Translations under genes and position numbers: made by a program
Assembly: GCF_025813715.1 (NCBI RefSeq)
Contig: NZ_CP107532.1
Span: 4,418,001-4,482,000 of the forward strand
Source: Methylobacterium sp. FF17
GTDB taxonomy: Bacteria > Pseudomonadota > Alphaproteobacteria > Rhizobiales > Beijerinckiaceae
Direction: 5' to 3'
Length of the DNA: 64,000 bases
Shown: in pieces, positions 8,058-16,868 of the stretch
Numbering within the stretch: the first letter of the stretch is position 1
How the letters are laid out: the number at the start of each line of letters is the position of its first letter
Notes under the pieces: generated by a model
Databases searched by the model: none
The model's input: the letters and a program-made list of their open reading frames with translations, nothing else
Told to the model about the DNA's origin: nothing

Positions 8058-8987
8058 ATGCGAAATCCCTACGACGTGCTGGGTGTCCCCAAGGGCGCCC
8101 CCGAAGCCGACATCAAGAAGGCCTACCGCAAGCTCGCCAAGGCCTATCACCCCGACCGCAACCAGGGTGACGCGAAGGCCAAGGACCGCTTCGCGGAGGC
8201 CAACAGCGCCTACGAGATCCTCGGCGACGCGGGCAAGCGCGCGCAGTTCGACCGCGGCGAGATCGACGCGGACGGCAAGCCGCGCGCCACGGGCTTCGAG
8301 GGCTTCGGCGGCGGACGCGGCGGCTTCGCCGGCGGCGGCGGGTTCGACTTCGAGAGCGCCGCGCGCGGACGCGGGCCGGCCGGGGGCGGGGGCGGCATCG
8401 GCGAGGACATCTTCTCCCACCTGTTCGGCGACGCCTTCCGGGCGGCCGGCGCCGGCCCCGGCGCGCAGCGCGGCCCCGCCAAGGGCGAGGACGTGGCGGC
8501 CGAGCTCAGCGTGACCCTGGAGCAGGTGGGCTCCGAGGAGAAGCTGCGCCTGACCCTGCCGGGCGGGCGCGACGTCGACGTGGTGGTGCCCAAGGGCGTG
8601 GTGGACGGCCAGACCATCCGCCTGCGCGGTCTCGGTCAGCCCAACGGGCGGGGCACCCCGGGCGACGCCCTGCTCACCATCCGCATCCTGCCGCATCCGC
8701 GCTTCACCGTGGACGGCGCGGACCTGCGCGCCTCCGTGGAGGTGCCCCTGGAGGACGCGATCCTCGGCGGCCCGATCCGGGTGCCGACGCTCACCGGGGC
8801 CGTCGAGATGAAGATCCCGGCGATGACCGGATCCGGCCGCACCTTCCGCCTCAAGGGCAAGGGCCTGCCGAAGAAGGACGGCACCCGGGGCGACCTGTTC
8901 GCCACCACCGCCGTGACCCTGCCCGCCACCGAGGACCCGGCCCTCACCGAGTTCGCCAATGCGCGCCGCGCGGCCAAAGCCGGGTAG
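8058..8987 (+). CDS. DnaJ-like (CbpA-type) co-chaperone
   Basis: 309 residues. The J-domain occupies residues 4-68 with the HPD motif at 31-33, which stimulates DnaK ATPase. A Gly/Phe-rich linker follows (about 80-145), then two beta-barrel C-terminal substrate-binding domains with VTLEQVGSEEKLRL, GRGTPGDALL and LKGKGLPKK. The zinc-finger region of true DnaJ is absent, which makes this a class II/CbpA-like protein. A start at the ATG giving MRNPYDVLGV agrees with the family. It precedes fabI but is separated from it by a strong hairpin, so the two are probably separate units. Confidence 0.92.
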   Translation: MRNPYDVLGVPKGAPEADIKKAYRKLAKAYHPDRNQGDAKAKDRFAEANSAYEILGDAGKRAQFDRGEIDADGKPRATGFEGFGGGRGGFAGGGGFDFESAARGRGPAGGGGGIGEDIFSHLFGDAFRAAGAGPGAQRGPAKGEDVAAELSVTLEQVGSEEKLRLTLPGGRDVDVVVPKGVVDGQTIRLRGLGQPNGRGTPGDALLTIRILPHPRFTVDGADLRASVEVPLEDAILGGPIRVPTLTGAVEMKIPAMTGSGRTFRLKGKGLPKKDGTRGDLFATTAVTLPATEDPALTEFANARRAAKAG

Positions 8988-9084
8988 GACGAGGCCGGCT
9001 GAGGAACCCGCTCCCGAGGCCGACCGGGACCGCGGCGCATCCCGCACTTCCGTCCCCGGCGCGCCTCCGCTAAGGATGCCCGGC

Positions 9085-9121
9085 GCGTGGGCGCCCGCCG
9101 CTCGGCGGGCGGCGCTCACGC
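9085..9121. terminator. Strong GC hairpin between the dnaJ-like gene and fabI
   Basis: Near-perfect inverted repeat (GCGTGGGCGCCCGCCG against its complement, with a few mismatches) and a short loop. No T-run follows, so this is either a termination or stability hairpin of the upstream gene or a leader structure of fabI. Confidence 0.5.
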
Positions 9122-9146
9122 GCAACGGCTCTCGCTCAGGTGACAC

Positions 9147-9989
9147 ATGGCGGACACGCACCCGGTTCACGATCACGTCGGCGGCCTGCTCGCCGGCAAG
9201 CGCGGCCTCGTGCTCGGTGTCGCCAACAACCGTTCGATCGCCTGGGGCATCGCGAAGTCGGCGGCCGCCCACGGCGCCAAGCTGGCCTTCACCTACCAGG
9301 GCGACGCCCTGAAGAAGCGGGTGGAGCCCCTGGCGCGGGAGCTCGACGCCCACGTGGTGGGCCATTGCGACGTCACCGACCCGGCCTCGATCGACGCGGT
9401 CTTCGCCGCCACCGCCGAGGTCTTTCCGGAAGGGATCGACTTCGTCGTCCACTGCATCGCCTTCTCGGACAAGGACGAGCTGACGGGCCGCTACGTCGAG
9501 ACCTCGGAGGCGAACTTCACCAAGTCGCTCCTCATCTCCTGCTACTCGTTCACGGCGGTGGCCCAGCGGGCCGAGAAGCTGATGAAGAACGGCGGTTCGC
9601 TCCTCACGCTGACCTATTACGGCGCCGAGAAGTGGATGCCGCACTACAACGTCATGGGCGTCGCCAAGGCGGCGCTCGAAGCCTCGGTGCGCTACCTCGC
9701 CGCCGATCTCGGCCCCTCGAAGATCCGCGTCAACGCGATCTCGGCCGGCCCGATCAAGACGCTGGCCGCCTCCGGCATCGGCGATTTCCGCTACATCCTG
9801 AAGTGGAACGAGTACAACGCCCCCCTGCGGCGCACCGTGACCATCGAGGAGGTCGGCGAGACCGCCACCTACCTCGTCTCGGACATGAGCAAGGGCATGA
9901 CCGGCGAGATCCTGCACGTGGATGCCGGCTACCACGTCGTCGGCATGAAGAACCCGGAAGCCCCGGATCTCAGCCTCGACAAGGATTGA
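9147..9989 (+). CDS. fabI: Enoyl-ACP reductase (NADH), FabI type
   Basis: Catalyses the last reduction in each cycle of type II fatty acid elongation. 280 residues; start ATG is 18 bases after the hairpin. Features are GKRGLVLGVANNRSIAWGIA (the FabI-specific cofactor loop), the active-site pattern YNVMGVAK (Tyr-x6-Lys) and ISAGPIKTLAASGI (substrate-binding loop). The C-terminus GEILHVDAGYHVVGM also fits. It differs from ordinary SDRs by the Tyr-x6-Lys spacing. The short distance to the upstream hairpin suggests its own promoter. Cytosolic tetramer in known relatives. Confidence 0.95.
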   Translation: MADTHPVHDHVGGLLAGKRGLVLGVANNRSIAWGIAKSAAAHGAKLAFTYQGDALKKRVEPLARELDAHVVGHCDVTDPASIDAVFAATAEVFPEGIDFVVHCIAFSDKDELTGRYVETSEANFTKSLLISCYSFTAVAQRAEKLMKNGGSLLTLTYYGAEKWMPHYNVMGVAKAALEASVRYLAADLGPSKIRVNAISAGPIKTLAASGIGDFRYILKWNEYNAPLRRTVTIEEVGETATYLVSDMSKGMTGEILHVDAGYHVVGMKNPEAPDLSLDKD

Positions 9990-9994
9990 GTCCC

Positions 9995-10028
9995 GAGACG
10001 GATCGAGCCTGGAGACGGACCGAGCCTG
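9995..10028. repeat. 17-bp tandem repeat just after fabI, non-coding
   Basis: Two copies of GAGACGGATCGAGCCTG (the second with one change) in the gap between the convergent fabI and MOSC genes. The period is not a multiple of three. Confidence 0.8.
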
Positions 10029-10052
10029 GAGAGGACTGGGACCCGCTCCGGC

Positions 10053-10736
10053 CTACCCGTCGAGGCGGGCCGTCCAGTCCTCCACGGCGTCCCGCTCGAG
10101 CCGGCGCGTCGCCAGCGTCCGCCAGGACGGCGCGAGCGGGGGCAGGGCGGCGATCTCCGCCAGGGCCGCACGGTCGAGGCGATCGACGTAGAAGACACGC
10201 ACCAGCCGCGTCACCGGCCAGCCGGGATGGGGGCGTTCGACCAGCCGCAGGGCATCGCCCGCCGCCACCCGCCCGCTTTCGAGGACGCGATAGTACCAGC
10301 CGGTGCGGCCGCTCGCCTGGACCCGGCGCGCCATGTCGGGCACGCCGAACCGGGCATTGAGCCTCCAGCAGGGCTGGCGTCCCTGGCTGACCTGCAGCAG
10401 CGCCGTCCCGGCCCGCCAGACGTCGCCGATGCAGACCTCCGCTTCGGTGAGGCCGCGCGTCGAGAGGTTCTCGCCGAAGGCGCCGGGCCGGTCGACGAAA
10501 TCCGGCAGGCTCGACAGCTCCGCCCGCCAGGCCGGCGCATGATCGAGCGCGTAGTGATGGACGGCCTTGTCCGGCCCGCCGTGACGGACCCGGTCCCCCT
10601 GCGCGTCACCGGAGAACCCGAGCGGGCCGACCTCCACCGGACCCGACACGGGCCACTTGACGATCCCGCTCGGGTGCCCCTGCGGTCCCAGGGGCGCGAG
10701 CCGACCGGTGAGAACGGCGCCGATCGTAAGTCCCAT
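10053..10736 (-). CDS. MOSC domain protein (YiiM-like)
   Basis: 227 residues. It opens with MGLTIGAVLTGRLAPLG, then has GDRVRHGGPDKAVHHYALDH, GAFGENLSTRGL and the MOSC cysteine segment QGRQPCWRLNARFG. A 3-alpha-type C-terminal part completes the YiiM architecture. MOSC proteins carry sulfur for molybdenum-cofactor chemistry or act as molybdenum hydroxylaminopurine reductases; the conserved cysteine is present. The ORF is open much further upstream, but this ATG gives the family-typical N-terminus. It runs in the same direction as PPK2, 53 bases downstream of it, and could be read through from it. Confidence 0.85.
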   Translation of the reverse strand: MGLTIGAVLTGRLAPLGPQGHPSGIVKWPVSGPVEVGPLGFSGDAQGDRVRHGGPDKAVHHYALDHAPAWRAELSSLPDFVDRPGAFGENLSTRGLTEAEVCIGDVWRAGTALLQVSQGRQPCWRLNARFGVPDMARRVQASGRTGWYYRVLESGRVAAGDALRLVERPHPGWPVTRLVRVFYVDRLDRAALAEIAALPPLAPSWRTLATRRLERDAVEDWTARLDG

Positions 10737-10789
10737 GATCGGGCTCCCCACATGGTCGCCTCGCGCTCCGACGAGGCGGCGCCGGGGGA

Positions 10790-11851
10790 TCACTCCGGCA
10801 CGGTCATGCCGGACAGATCCGCCTTCGCCTCCGGGAAGCGCGGGTCCATCGCCTCCAGGGTGTCGGCGATGGTGCGGGCGATGAGGAGGTTGCGGTACCA
10901 CTTCCGGTTGGCCGGCACCACGTGCCAGGGCGCCTGCGGCGTGGAGCATTCGGTCAGCGCATCCGCGAAGGCGCCCTGGTAGGCGTCCCAGGACTTGCGC
11001 TCCACGAGGTCGGCCGGGTCGAACTTCCAGTGCTTGTCCGGGTTCGCGATCCGTGCCTCGAGCCGCTCCCGCTGCTCGTCCTTGGAGATGTGCAGGAAGA
11101 ACTTCAGGATCGTGGTGCCGGAGGCGGCGAGCATCCGCTCGAAATCGTTGATCTGGCCGTAGCGCGCCCGCCAGACCGGCTCGGGCACGAGGTCCTTCAC
11201 CCGCACCACCAGCACGTCCTCGTAATGGCTGCGGTTGAACACGTTGATCATGCCGCGCGCCGGGGCCTTGGCGTGGTAGCGCCACAGGAAGTCGTGGTCG
11301 CTCTCCTCGGCGCTCGGCACCTTGAAGGACCAGACCCGGCAGCCCTGCGGGTTCACGCCCTCGAACACCGCCCGGATCGTGCCGTCCTTGCCGCCGGTAT
11401 CGATGGCCTGGAACACCACGAGGAGGCTGCGCCGGTGCTCGGCGTAGAGTCGCTCCTGCAGGGCGACGATGCGGGCGCGTTCGGTGACGAGGGCCGCCTT
11501 GGCCGTCTCCTTGTCGAGGCCGCCATCGGCGTCGGCGTCGATCGCCCCGAGATCGCAGCGGGTTCCCGGCCGCACCGTGACGACGCCCTCGGCGGCGGGG
11601 GCGCATCGCGGCCCCGGACCCCCGACGGGCACCGTGTCGCCGCCCTCGACCGCGTGCGCCCAGAGGGCCGAGGAGGGCGGCCGGTGGAGGAGGGGCCGCA
11701 CCTCGGCTCCGGATTCCCCTTCGGCTTCAGCCTTGATATGCGGCTTGGCCTTCTTGCCGCCCCCGCGGTGCGAAACATCACGTTGCAATGCGGAAAGGCC
11801 TGATTCCCCGGACGCTTGGCCTCGGCGATGCTTGCCGTGGTGCTTCGACAT
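10790..11851 (-). CDS. Polyphosphate:nucleotide phosphotransferase (PPK2 family)
   Basis: 353 residues. Uses polyphosphate to phosphorylate nucleotides. Core motifs are the Walker A-like FQAIDTGGKDGTIRAVFEGV, the NRSHYEDVLVVRV box (in place of DRSWYNR), FLHISKDEQRERLEAR and WHVVPANRKWYRN. The SHYED form is that of the TIGR03709-type subgroup rather than class I. About 95 residues of low-complexity, charged sequence (SKHHGKHRRGQ and a Pro/Ala/Glu stretch) precede the core. A perfect EcfG-type promoter lies about 75 bases upstream. Production under general stress would fit a role in keeping NTP pools filled. ppk1 is also in this window. Confidence 0.9.
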   Translation of the reverse strand: MSKHHGKHRRGQASGESGLSALQRDVSHRGGGKKAKPHIKAEAEGESGAEVRPLLHRPPSSALWAHAVEGGDTVPVGGPGPRCAPAAEGVVTVRPGTRCDLGAIDADADGGLDKETAKAALVTERARIVALQERLYAEHRRSLLVVFQAIDTGGKDGTIRAVFEGVNPQGCRVWSFKVPSAEESDHDFLWRYHAKAPARGMINVFNRSHYEDVLVVRVKDLVPEPVWRARYGQINDFERMLAASGTTILKFFLHISKDEQRERLEARIANPDKHWKFDPADLVERKSWDAYQGAFADALTECSTPQAPWHVVPANRKWYRNLLIARTIADTLEAMDPRFPEAKADLSGMTVPE

Positions 11852-11925
11852 GATGAGACTCGGTTCTCGATCGCGGGGCGCGATACGGCGGCCGCCGGGA
11901 TGCAGGGCCAGGATGTGCGTGCGAA

Positions 11926-11950
11926 AACGATTCCCCGGCTCGGCTGTTCC
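11926..11950 (-). promoter_or_regulatory. EcfG-type general-stress promoter for PPK2
   Basis: On the minus strand GGAAC is followed by 16 bases and CGTT, which is an exact match to the sigma-EcfG consensus known from Methylobacterium (GGAAC-N16/17-CGTT). It lies in the divergent gap between PPK2 and the histidine phosphatase gene and points to PPK2, with a leader of about 65 bases. Confidence 0.72.
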
Positions 11951-11973
11951 GAAGCGTGGCGGGGCCTGAGGGC

Positions 11974-12561
11974 GTGAACCCGATCTACTTCATCCGCCAC
12001 GGCCAGACCGACTGGAATGCCGAAGGCCGCCTGCAGGGGCAGCGCGACATCGACCTCAACGCCGAAGGGCTGCGGCAGGCCGAGGCCGTGGCCGCGCGCC
12101 TCGCGCGCGTCGCCGGCAGCGACGTCGCCGCCATGGATTTCGCCGCGAGCCCCCTCGTCCGGACCCGCCGCACCATGGAGATCCTGCGGGGCGCCCTCGA
12201 CCTCGCGCGGGGGGATTTCCGGCTCGACGCGCGCCTGAAGGAGATCAGCTTCGGGGCCTGGGAGGGCTCGACCTGGGCCGAGATCCGCCGCCGCGACCCG
12301 TCCGGCGCCCTGGCGCGGGACCGCGACCGCTGGGGCTATCGCCCCCCGGGCGGGACCGGCGAGAGCTATGCCATGTTGGTGGACCGGGTGACCCCGGCGA
12401 TCACCGGCCTGACGCGGCCCACCGTGATCGTCTCGCATGGCGGCGTCGCCCGGGCGATCCTGGTGATCCTCGGCCATCTCGGCACCCGGGACGCACCGCG
12501 CCTCGGCATCCGCCAGGGCAGCGTCCTCGTCCTCGACCGGGCGGGCTGGCGCTGGGCCTGA
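11974..12561 (+). CDS. Histidine phosphatase family protein
   Basis: 195 residues from the GTG giving MNPIYFIRHG; an earlier in-frame GTG would add six residues. The RHG motif (IYFIRHGQTDWN) supplies the phosphoenzyme histidine. Further motifs are SPLVRTRRTMEIL (second arginine), KEISFGAWEGSTWAEI (acid residue region) and VSHGGVARAILV (second active-site histidine). The family includes phosphoglycerate mutases, cobC-type and other small-molecule phosphatases; the substrate is not apparent. It is divergent from PPK2 and lies 140 bases before the Pls/PosA synthetase, but there is no evidence of a joint function. Confidence 0.87.
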   Translation: MNPIYFIRHGQTDWNAEGRLQGQRDIDLNAEGLRQAEAVAARLARVAGSDVAAMDFAASPLVRTRRTMEILRGALDLARGDFRLDARLKEISFGAWEGSTWAEIRRRDPSGALARDRDRWGYRPPGGTGESYAMLVDRVTPAITGLTRPTVIVSHGGVARAILVILGHLGTRDAPRLGIRQGSVLVLDRAGWRWA

Positions 12562-12701
12562 CGCGACCTCTCGGTGTTCGAACCCGGTTCAAGCGTGGCG
12601 CCCAATCGTGCTAGACGCGCCGTGATTTCGGCGCGATCCGGGCGCCTACCCGGCCAAAAGGACGGCTCCCGACCGATCGGGAACCGACAGCGGAGCAGCG
12701 G

Positions 12702-15700
12702 ATGAGCAGTCTCGCCGAAACGACCCGGCCCCGGGCGGAGACGCGCGGGCCTGGACAGGACGCGGCGCCGGCCTCCGGCGCCCGCGCCGTCCTGCGCGGA
12801 GCGCCGCGTCCCGACCTCATCCGCGACGAGACCCTGGGCGAGATCTTCGGCGCGAGCGCCCGGGCGCGTCCCGACCATCCGGCCCTCGTCGACGGGTCGC
12901 GCACCGGCCCCGACGGCACCCATCCGATTCTCACCTATGCGCAGGTGGAGGCGCAAGCCGCCGAGATCGCGCGCGGCCTCGCGCATCGTGGCATCGGCCC
13001 CGGCGACGTGGTCGGCCTCTGGATGGCGCGAGGGCCGGACCTCCTCGTCGCCCAGATCGGCATCACCCTGTCGGGGGCCGCCTGGCTGCCCTTCGACGCC
13101 GAGGCCCCCGCCGACCGCGTCGCGGTCTGCCTCAGCGATGCCGGGGCCAAGGCGCTCCTCGTCTCGCCCGCCCTCGCCCCCCAGGCGCCGGCCGGCACCC
13201 CGGCGCTCACCGTGGCGGCGCTCGCCACCGGAACGCCGGCGGAGGCCGCGGTCCCCGACCCGCGCGCGCGGGGCCTGACCCCGGAGCACCCGGCCTATCT
13301 CATCTACACGTCGGGCTCGACCGGCGTGCCGAAGGGCATCGTCATCAGCCACGCCAACATCTGCCACTTCCTGCGCTCCGGGAACGCCCTCTACGGCATG
13401 CGGCCCGACGACGTGGTGTTCCAGGGCGCCTCCGTCGCCTTCGATCTCTCGATGGAGGAGATCTGGGTGCCCTACCTCGTGGGCGCGACCCTGTTCGTGG
13501 CCTCGCCCGCGATGATGGGCGACGTCGAGGCGCTGCCCGAGATCCTGGCCCGCGCCCGCGTCAGCGTCCTCGACACGGTGCCGACCCTGCTGGCGATGAT
13601 CTCGCAGGACCTGCCCACCGTGCGCCTCGTGCTCCTCGGCGGCGAGGCCCTGCCCGAGCCCCTGGTCGCCCGCTGGGCCACGGCCACGCGAAAACTCTTC
13701 AACACCTACGGGCCGACCGAGGCCACGGTGGTGGCGACCGCCGCCGAGATGCGGCCGGGCGTGCCCGTGACCATCGGCGGGCCGATCCCGAACTATTCCG
13801 TCTACGTCGCCGGCGAGGCCCTCGAACTCCTCGGGCCGGGCCAGCAGGGCGAACTCCTCATCGGCGGCCCCGGCGTGGCGAAGGGCTACCTGCAGCGCCC
13901 GGAGCTGACGGCCGAGAAGTTCATCGCCAACCCCTACGCCTCGGACGGCAGCGACCCGGTGCTCTACCGCTCCGGCGACGCGGTCTCGCTGGATGCCGAC
14001 GGCAACATCCTGTTCCACGGGCGCATCGACGACCAGGTCAAGATCCGGGGCTTCCGGGTGGAGCTCGCCGAGATCGAGTCGCGCATCCAGGTCCAGCCCG
14101 GCATCAACCAGGCGGCGGTGGTCCTGCGCCAGGATGACGGGGTCGACCGCCTCGTGGCCTTCCTGGTGCCCGAGCGCGGCACCGAGATCGACAAGGCCGC
14201 CCTGCGCCACACGCTGGCCGAGCAGATGCCGCCCTACATGGTGCCGGGGCATTTCGAGGCGGTGGAGGTGCTGCCGCGCCTGACCTCCGGCAAGGTCGAC
14301 CGCAAGGCCCTGCGCATCGCGACCCTCACGGTGGCCGATACGGCGGGCGAGCAGGAGCCGCCGCGCAACGAGACCGAGGCCGCGCTGCTCGCTGCCGCCC
14401 ACCGCGTCTTCGGCAACCAGGCGATCCCGTTCGAGGGCGACTTCTTCGCCGATCTCGGCGGGCACTCGCTGCTCGCCGCCCGCTTCGTCGGGGCGGTCCG
14501 CGAGGTGCCGGCGCTGGCCGCCATCACCCTGCAGGACGTCTACGGACGGCGCACCCTCAGGGCCATGGCCGACACGCTGATCGCGCGCACCGGCGGCGCG
14601 GGGGCGCAGACGGCGATCCGCGACCTCAGCTTCCCGGCCCCCTCCCTCCGGCGGCGCTTCCTCTGCGGCCTCGCCCAGGCCGCGGCCCTGCCCTTCGTGA
14701 TCGCGCTGGCGACCGCGCAATGGCTCGGCATCTTCGTGACCTACCTGCTCCTCACCGGCGGCGGGCTCGGGTTCTTCGGCGAGCTCGGGGTGCTGCTGCT
14801 GGTCTATATCGGCATCAACGCGGTGACGGCCTCCATCGCGGTGGCGGCCAAGTGGCTGATCCTCGGGCGCACCCGGCCCGGGCGCTATCCGCTCTGGGGC
14901 GTGTACTATTACCGCTGGTGGCTGGCCCAGCGCCTGACGCCGCTGGTGCACATCAAGTGGCTCCAGGGCTCGCCGGCCATCGTGGCCTACCTGCGGCTCC
15001 TCGGCGCCGACATCGGCAGGGACGCCCTGATCTCCGACGCCGAGATCGGCGCGCCGGACCTCGTCAGCATCGGCGCGGGCGCCTCGCTCGGCGGCCGTCT
15101 CGTCATCGCCAACGCGGAAGTCGTGGGCGACGAACTGGTGATCGGCCGGGTCCGCATCGGCGCCGACGTCGCCATCGGCGCCTCCTGCGTGATCGGCCCC
15201 GACACGGTCATCGGCGACCACGCCGAGATCGGCGACCTCACCACCATCCCCACCGGCACGCGGGTGGGCCGGGCCGAGATCTGGGACGGCTCGCCCGGGC
15301 GCAAGGTCGGCGAGGCCGATCCGGATTCGCTGCCCGCGCCCGCCACGGCCTCGCCCGGCCGGCGCCTCGGCTTCGCGGCCCTCTACGCCTTCCTGCTGGC
15401 GGCGATCCCCGCCATCGGCCTGCTGCCGATCTTCCCGGCCTTCTACATCTTCGACCAGCTCAGCGACTCGCTCGGCGACATCACCGACATCGACTACCAC
15501 TGGTACCTGCCGCTGCTGACCTGGCCCACCGCCATGCTGATGACGGCCGGCACCGTGCTGCTGATCGCGGGCATCCGCTGGCTCGTGCTGCCGCGCGTCT
15601 CCTCGGGGACCTACTCGGTCCACAGCGGCTTCTACATGCGCAAGTGGGCGGTGGCGCTCGCCGCCGAGGTGACCCTGGAGACGCTCTCGTCCCTGTTCGC

Positions 15701-16790
15701 CACGGTCTACATGCGGGCCTGGTACCGCCTGATGGGTGCCCGGATGGGGCAGGGCGCCGAGATCTCCACCAACCTCGGCGGGCGCTACGACCTGGCCGAT
15801 ATCGGCGCGCGCAACTTCGTGGCCGACGAGGTGGTGTTCGGCGAGGAGGAGATCCGGCGCGGCTGGATGACCCTGCACGAGGTCCGCACCGGCGCGCGCG
15901 TGTTCGTGGGCAACGACGCGGTGGTGCCGCCGGGCACCGTCATCCCCGAGGACGTGCTCATCGGCATCAAGTCGAAGCCGCCGGCCAACGCCCTGATGAC
16001 GCCGGGCGACACCTGGTTCGGCTCGCCGCCGATCAAGCTGCCCGCGCGCCAGCGGGTCGATCTCGGCTCGAACGCCCAGACCTACGAGCCGGGGATCGGC
16101 CCCAAGCTCCGGCGCGGCATCTTCGAGGCGTTCTCGACCTCGTTCTCGCCGATGCTGTTCATCACCCTGGCGATTTCGGCCATCGACTTCTACTTCTACC
16201 CCGCGATCCTCGCCCGGGACTGGACCGGCCTCGCGTTCAGCTTCGTCGCGGTCTCCGTCGCCATCGCCTTCATCCAGTCCTTCACGGTCATCGCGGTCAA
16301 ATGGCTGCTGATGGGCGTCTACAAGCCCGGCATGCAGCCGATGTGGTCGTGGTGGGCCATGCGCACCGAGGCGGTGGCGGTGCTGTACTGGGGGCTCGCC
16401 GGCAAGGTGCTGCTGGAGCACCTCGTCGGCACGCCGTTCCTGCCCTGGATGCTGCGGCTCCTCGGCGTGAAGGTCGGGCAGGGCGTGTGCATGCTGACCA
16501 CCGACATCACCGAGTTCGACTGCGTGACCATCGGCGACTACGCCACCATCAACCGGACCTCCGCCCTGCAGACGCACCTCTACGAGGACCGCATCATGAA
16601 GGTCGGCCGGGTCGAGGTCGGCCGGGGCGTCTCGGTGGGGGCCTTCTCGACGGTGCTCTACGACACCAAGGTCGGCGACTACGCCCGCCTGCGCCCGCTG
16701 ACCATCGTGATGAAGGGCGAGTCGATCCCCGCGCATTCGGAATGGGAGGGCGCGCCGGCGGTCCCGGTGGTGCACGCCAAGGCCTCGTAG
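12702..16790 (+). CDS. Pls/PosA-type membrane-bound single-module peptide synthetase
   Basis: 1,362 residues. Adenylation domain (about 50-545): IYTSGSTGVPKG (A3), FDLSMEEIW (A4, with the aspartate that contacts an alpha-amino group), NTYGPTEA (A5), RIDDQVKIRGFRVELAEIE (A8) and LTSGKVDRKAL (A10). Carrier domain with DLGGHSLLAARF; phosphopantetheine serine is S589. The rest repeats three times a unit of two hydrophobic helices followed by a hexapeptide-repeat left-handed helix (for example IGARNFVADEVVFG and FDCVTIGDYATINRT). Total: six membrane segments and three soluble domains, the layout of poly-lysine synthetase-like Pls/PosA enzymes. The expected product is an isopeptide-linked amino-acid polymer or a transferred aminoacyl group; the monomer is not predicted here. 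Confidence 0.85.
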   Translation: MSSLAETTRPRAETRGPGQDAAPASGARAVLRGAPRPDLIRDETLGEIFGASARARPDHPALVDGSRTGPDGTHPILTYAQVEAQAAEIARGLAHRGIGPGDVVGLWMARGPDLLVAQIGITLSGAAWLPFDAEAPADRVAVCLSDAGAKALLVSPALAPQAPAGTPALTVAALATGTPAEAAVPDPRARGLTPEHPAYLIYTSGSTGVPKGIVISHANICHFLRSGNALYGMRPDDVVFQGASVAFDLSMEEIWVPYLVGATLFVASPAMMGDVEALPEILARARVSVLDTVPTLLAMISQDLPTVRLVLLGGEALPEPLVARWATATRKLFNTYGPTEATVVATAAEMRPGVPVTIGGPIPNYSVYVAGEALELLGPGQQGELLIGGPGVAKGYLQRPELTAEKFIANPYASDGSDPVLYRSGDAVSLDADGNILFHGRIDDQVKIRGFRVELAEIESRIQVQPGINQAAVVLRQDDGVDRLVAFLVPERGTEIDKAALRHTLAEQMPPYMVPGHFEAVEVLPRLTSGKVDRKALRIATLTVADTAGEQEPPRNETEAALLAAAHRVFGNQAIPFEGDFFADLGGHSLLAARFVGAVREVPALAAITLQDVYGRRTLRAMADTLIARTGGAGAQTAIRDLSFPAPSLRRRFLCGLAQAAALPFVIALATAQWLGIFVTYLLLTGGGLGFFGELGVLLLVYIGINAVTASIAVAAKWLILGRTRPGRYPLWGVYYYRWWLAQRLTPLVHIKWLQGSPAIVAYLRLLGADIGRDALISDAEIGAPDLVSIGAGASLGGRLVIANAEVVGDELVIGRVRIGADVAIGASCVIGPDTVIGDHAEIGDLTTIPTGTRVGRAEIWDGSPGRKVGEADPDSLPAPATASPGRRLGFAALYAFLLAAIPAIGLLPIFPAFYIFDQLSDSLGDITDIDYHWYLPLLTWPTAMLMTAGTVLLIAGIRWLVLPRVSSGTYSVHSGFYMRKWAVALAAEVTLETLSSLFATVYMRAWYRLMGARMGQGAEISTNLGGRYDLADIGARNFVADEVVFGEEEIRRGWMTLHEVRTGARVFVGNDAVVPPGTVIPEDVLIGIKSKPPANALMTPGDTWFGSPPIKLPARQRVDLGSNAQTYEPGIGPKLRRGIFEAFSTSFSPMLFITLAISAIDFYFYPAILARDWTGLAFSFVAVSVAIAFIQSFTVIAVKWLLMGVYKPGMQPMWSWWAMRTEAVAVLYWGLAGKVLLEHLVGTPFLPWMLRLLGVKVGQGVCMLTTDITEFDCVTIGDYATINRTSALQTHLYEDRIMKVGRVEVGRGVSVGAFSTVLYDTKVGDYARLRPLTIVMKGESIPAHSEWEGAPAVPVVHAKAS

Positions 16791-16868
16791 GAACGCCCCG
16801 GCGTGCGCCGCGACCTGTCGGCGCCACCGTACCGGGCTGTCGGCCCGGGCAACCCGAGGAGCCTCGCG

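Noticed and set aside
7773..9935. 720-codon frame on the minus strand opposite the dnaJ-like gene and fabI
   Set aside because: Shadow of two well-supported genes; no recognisable domain.
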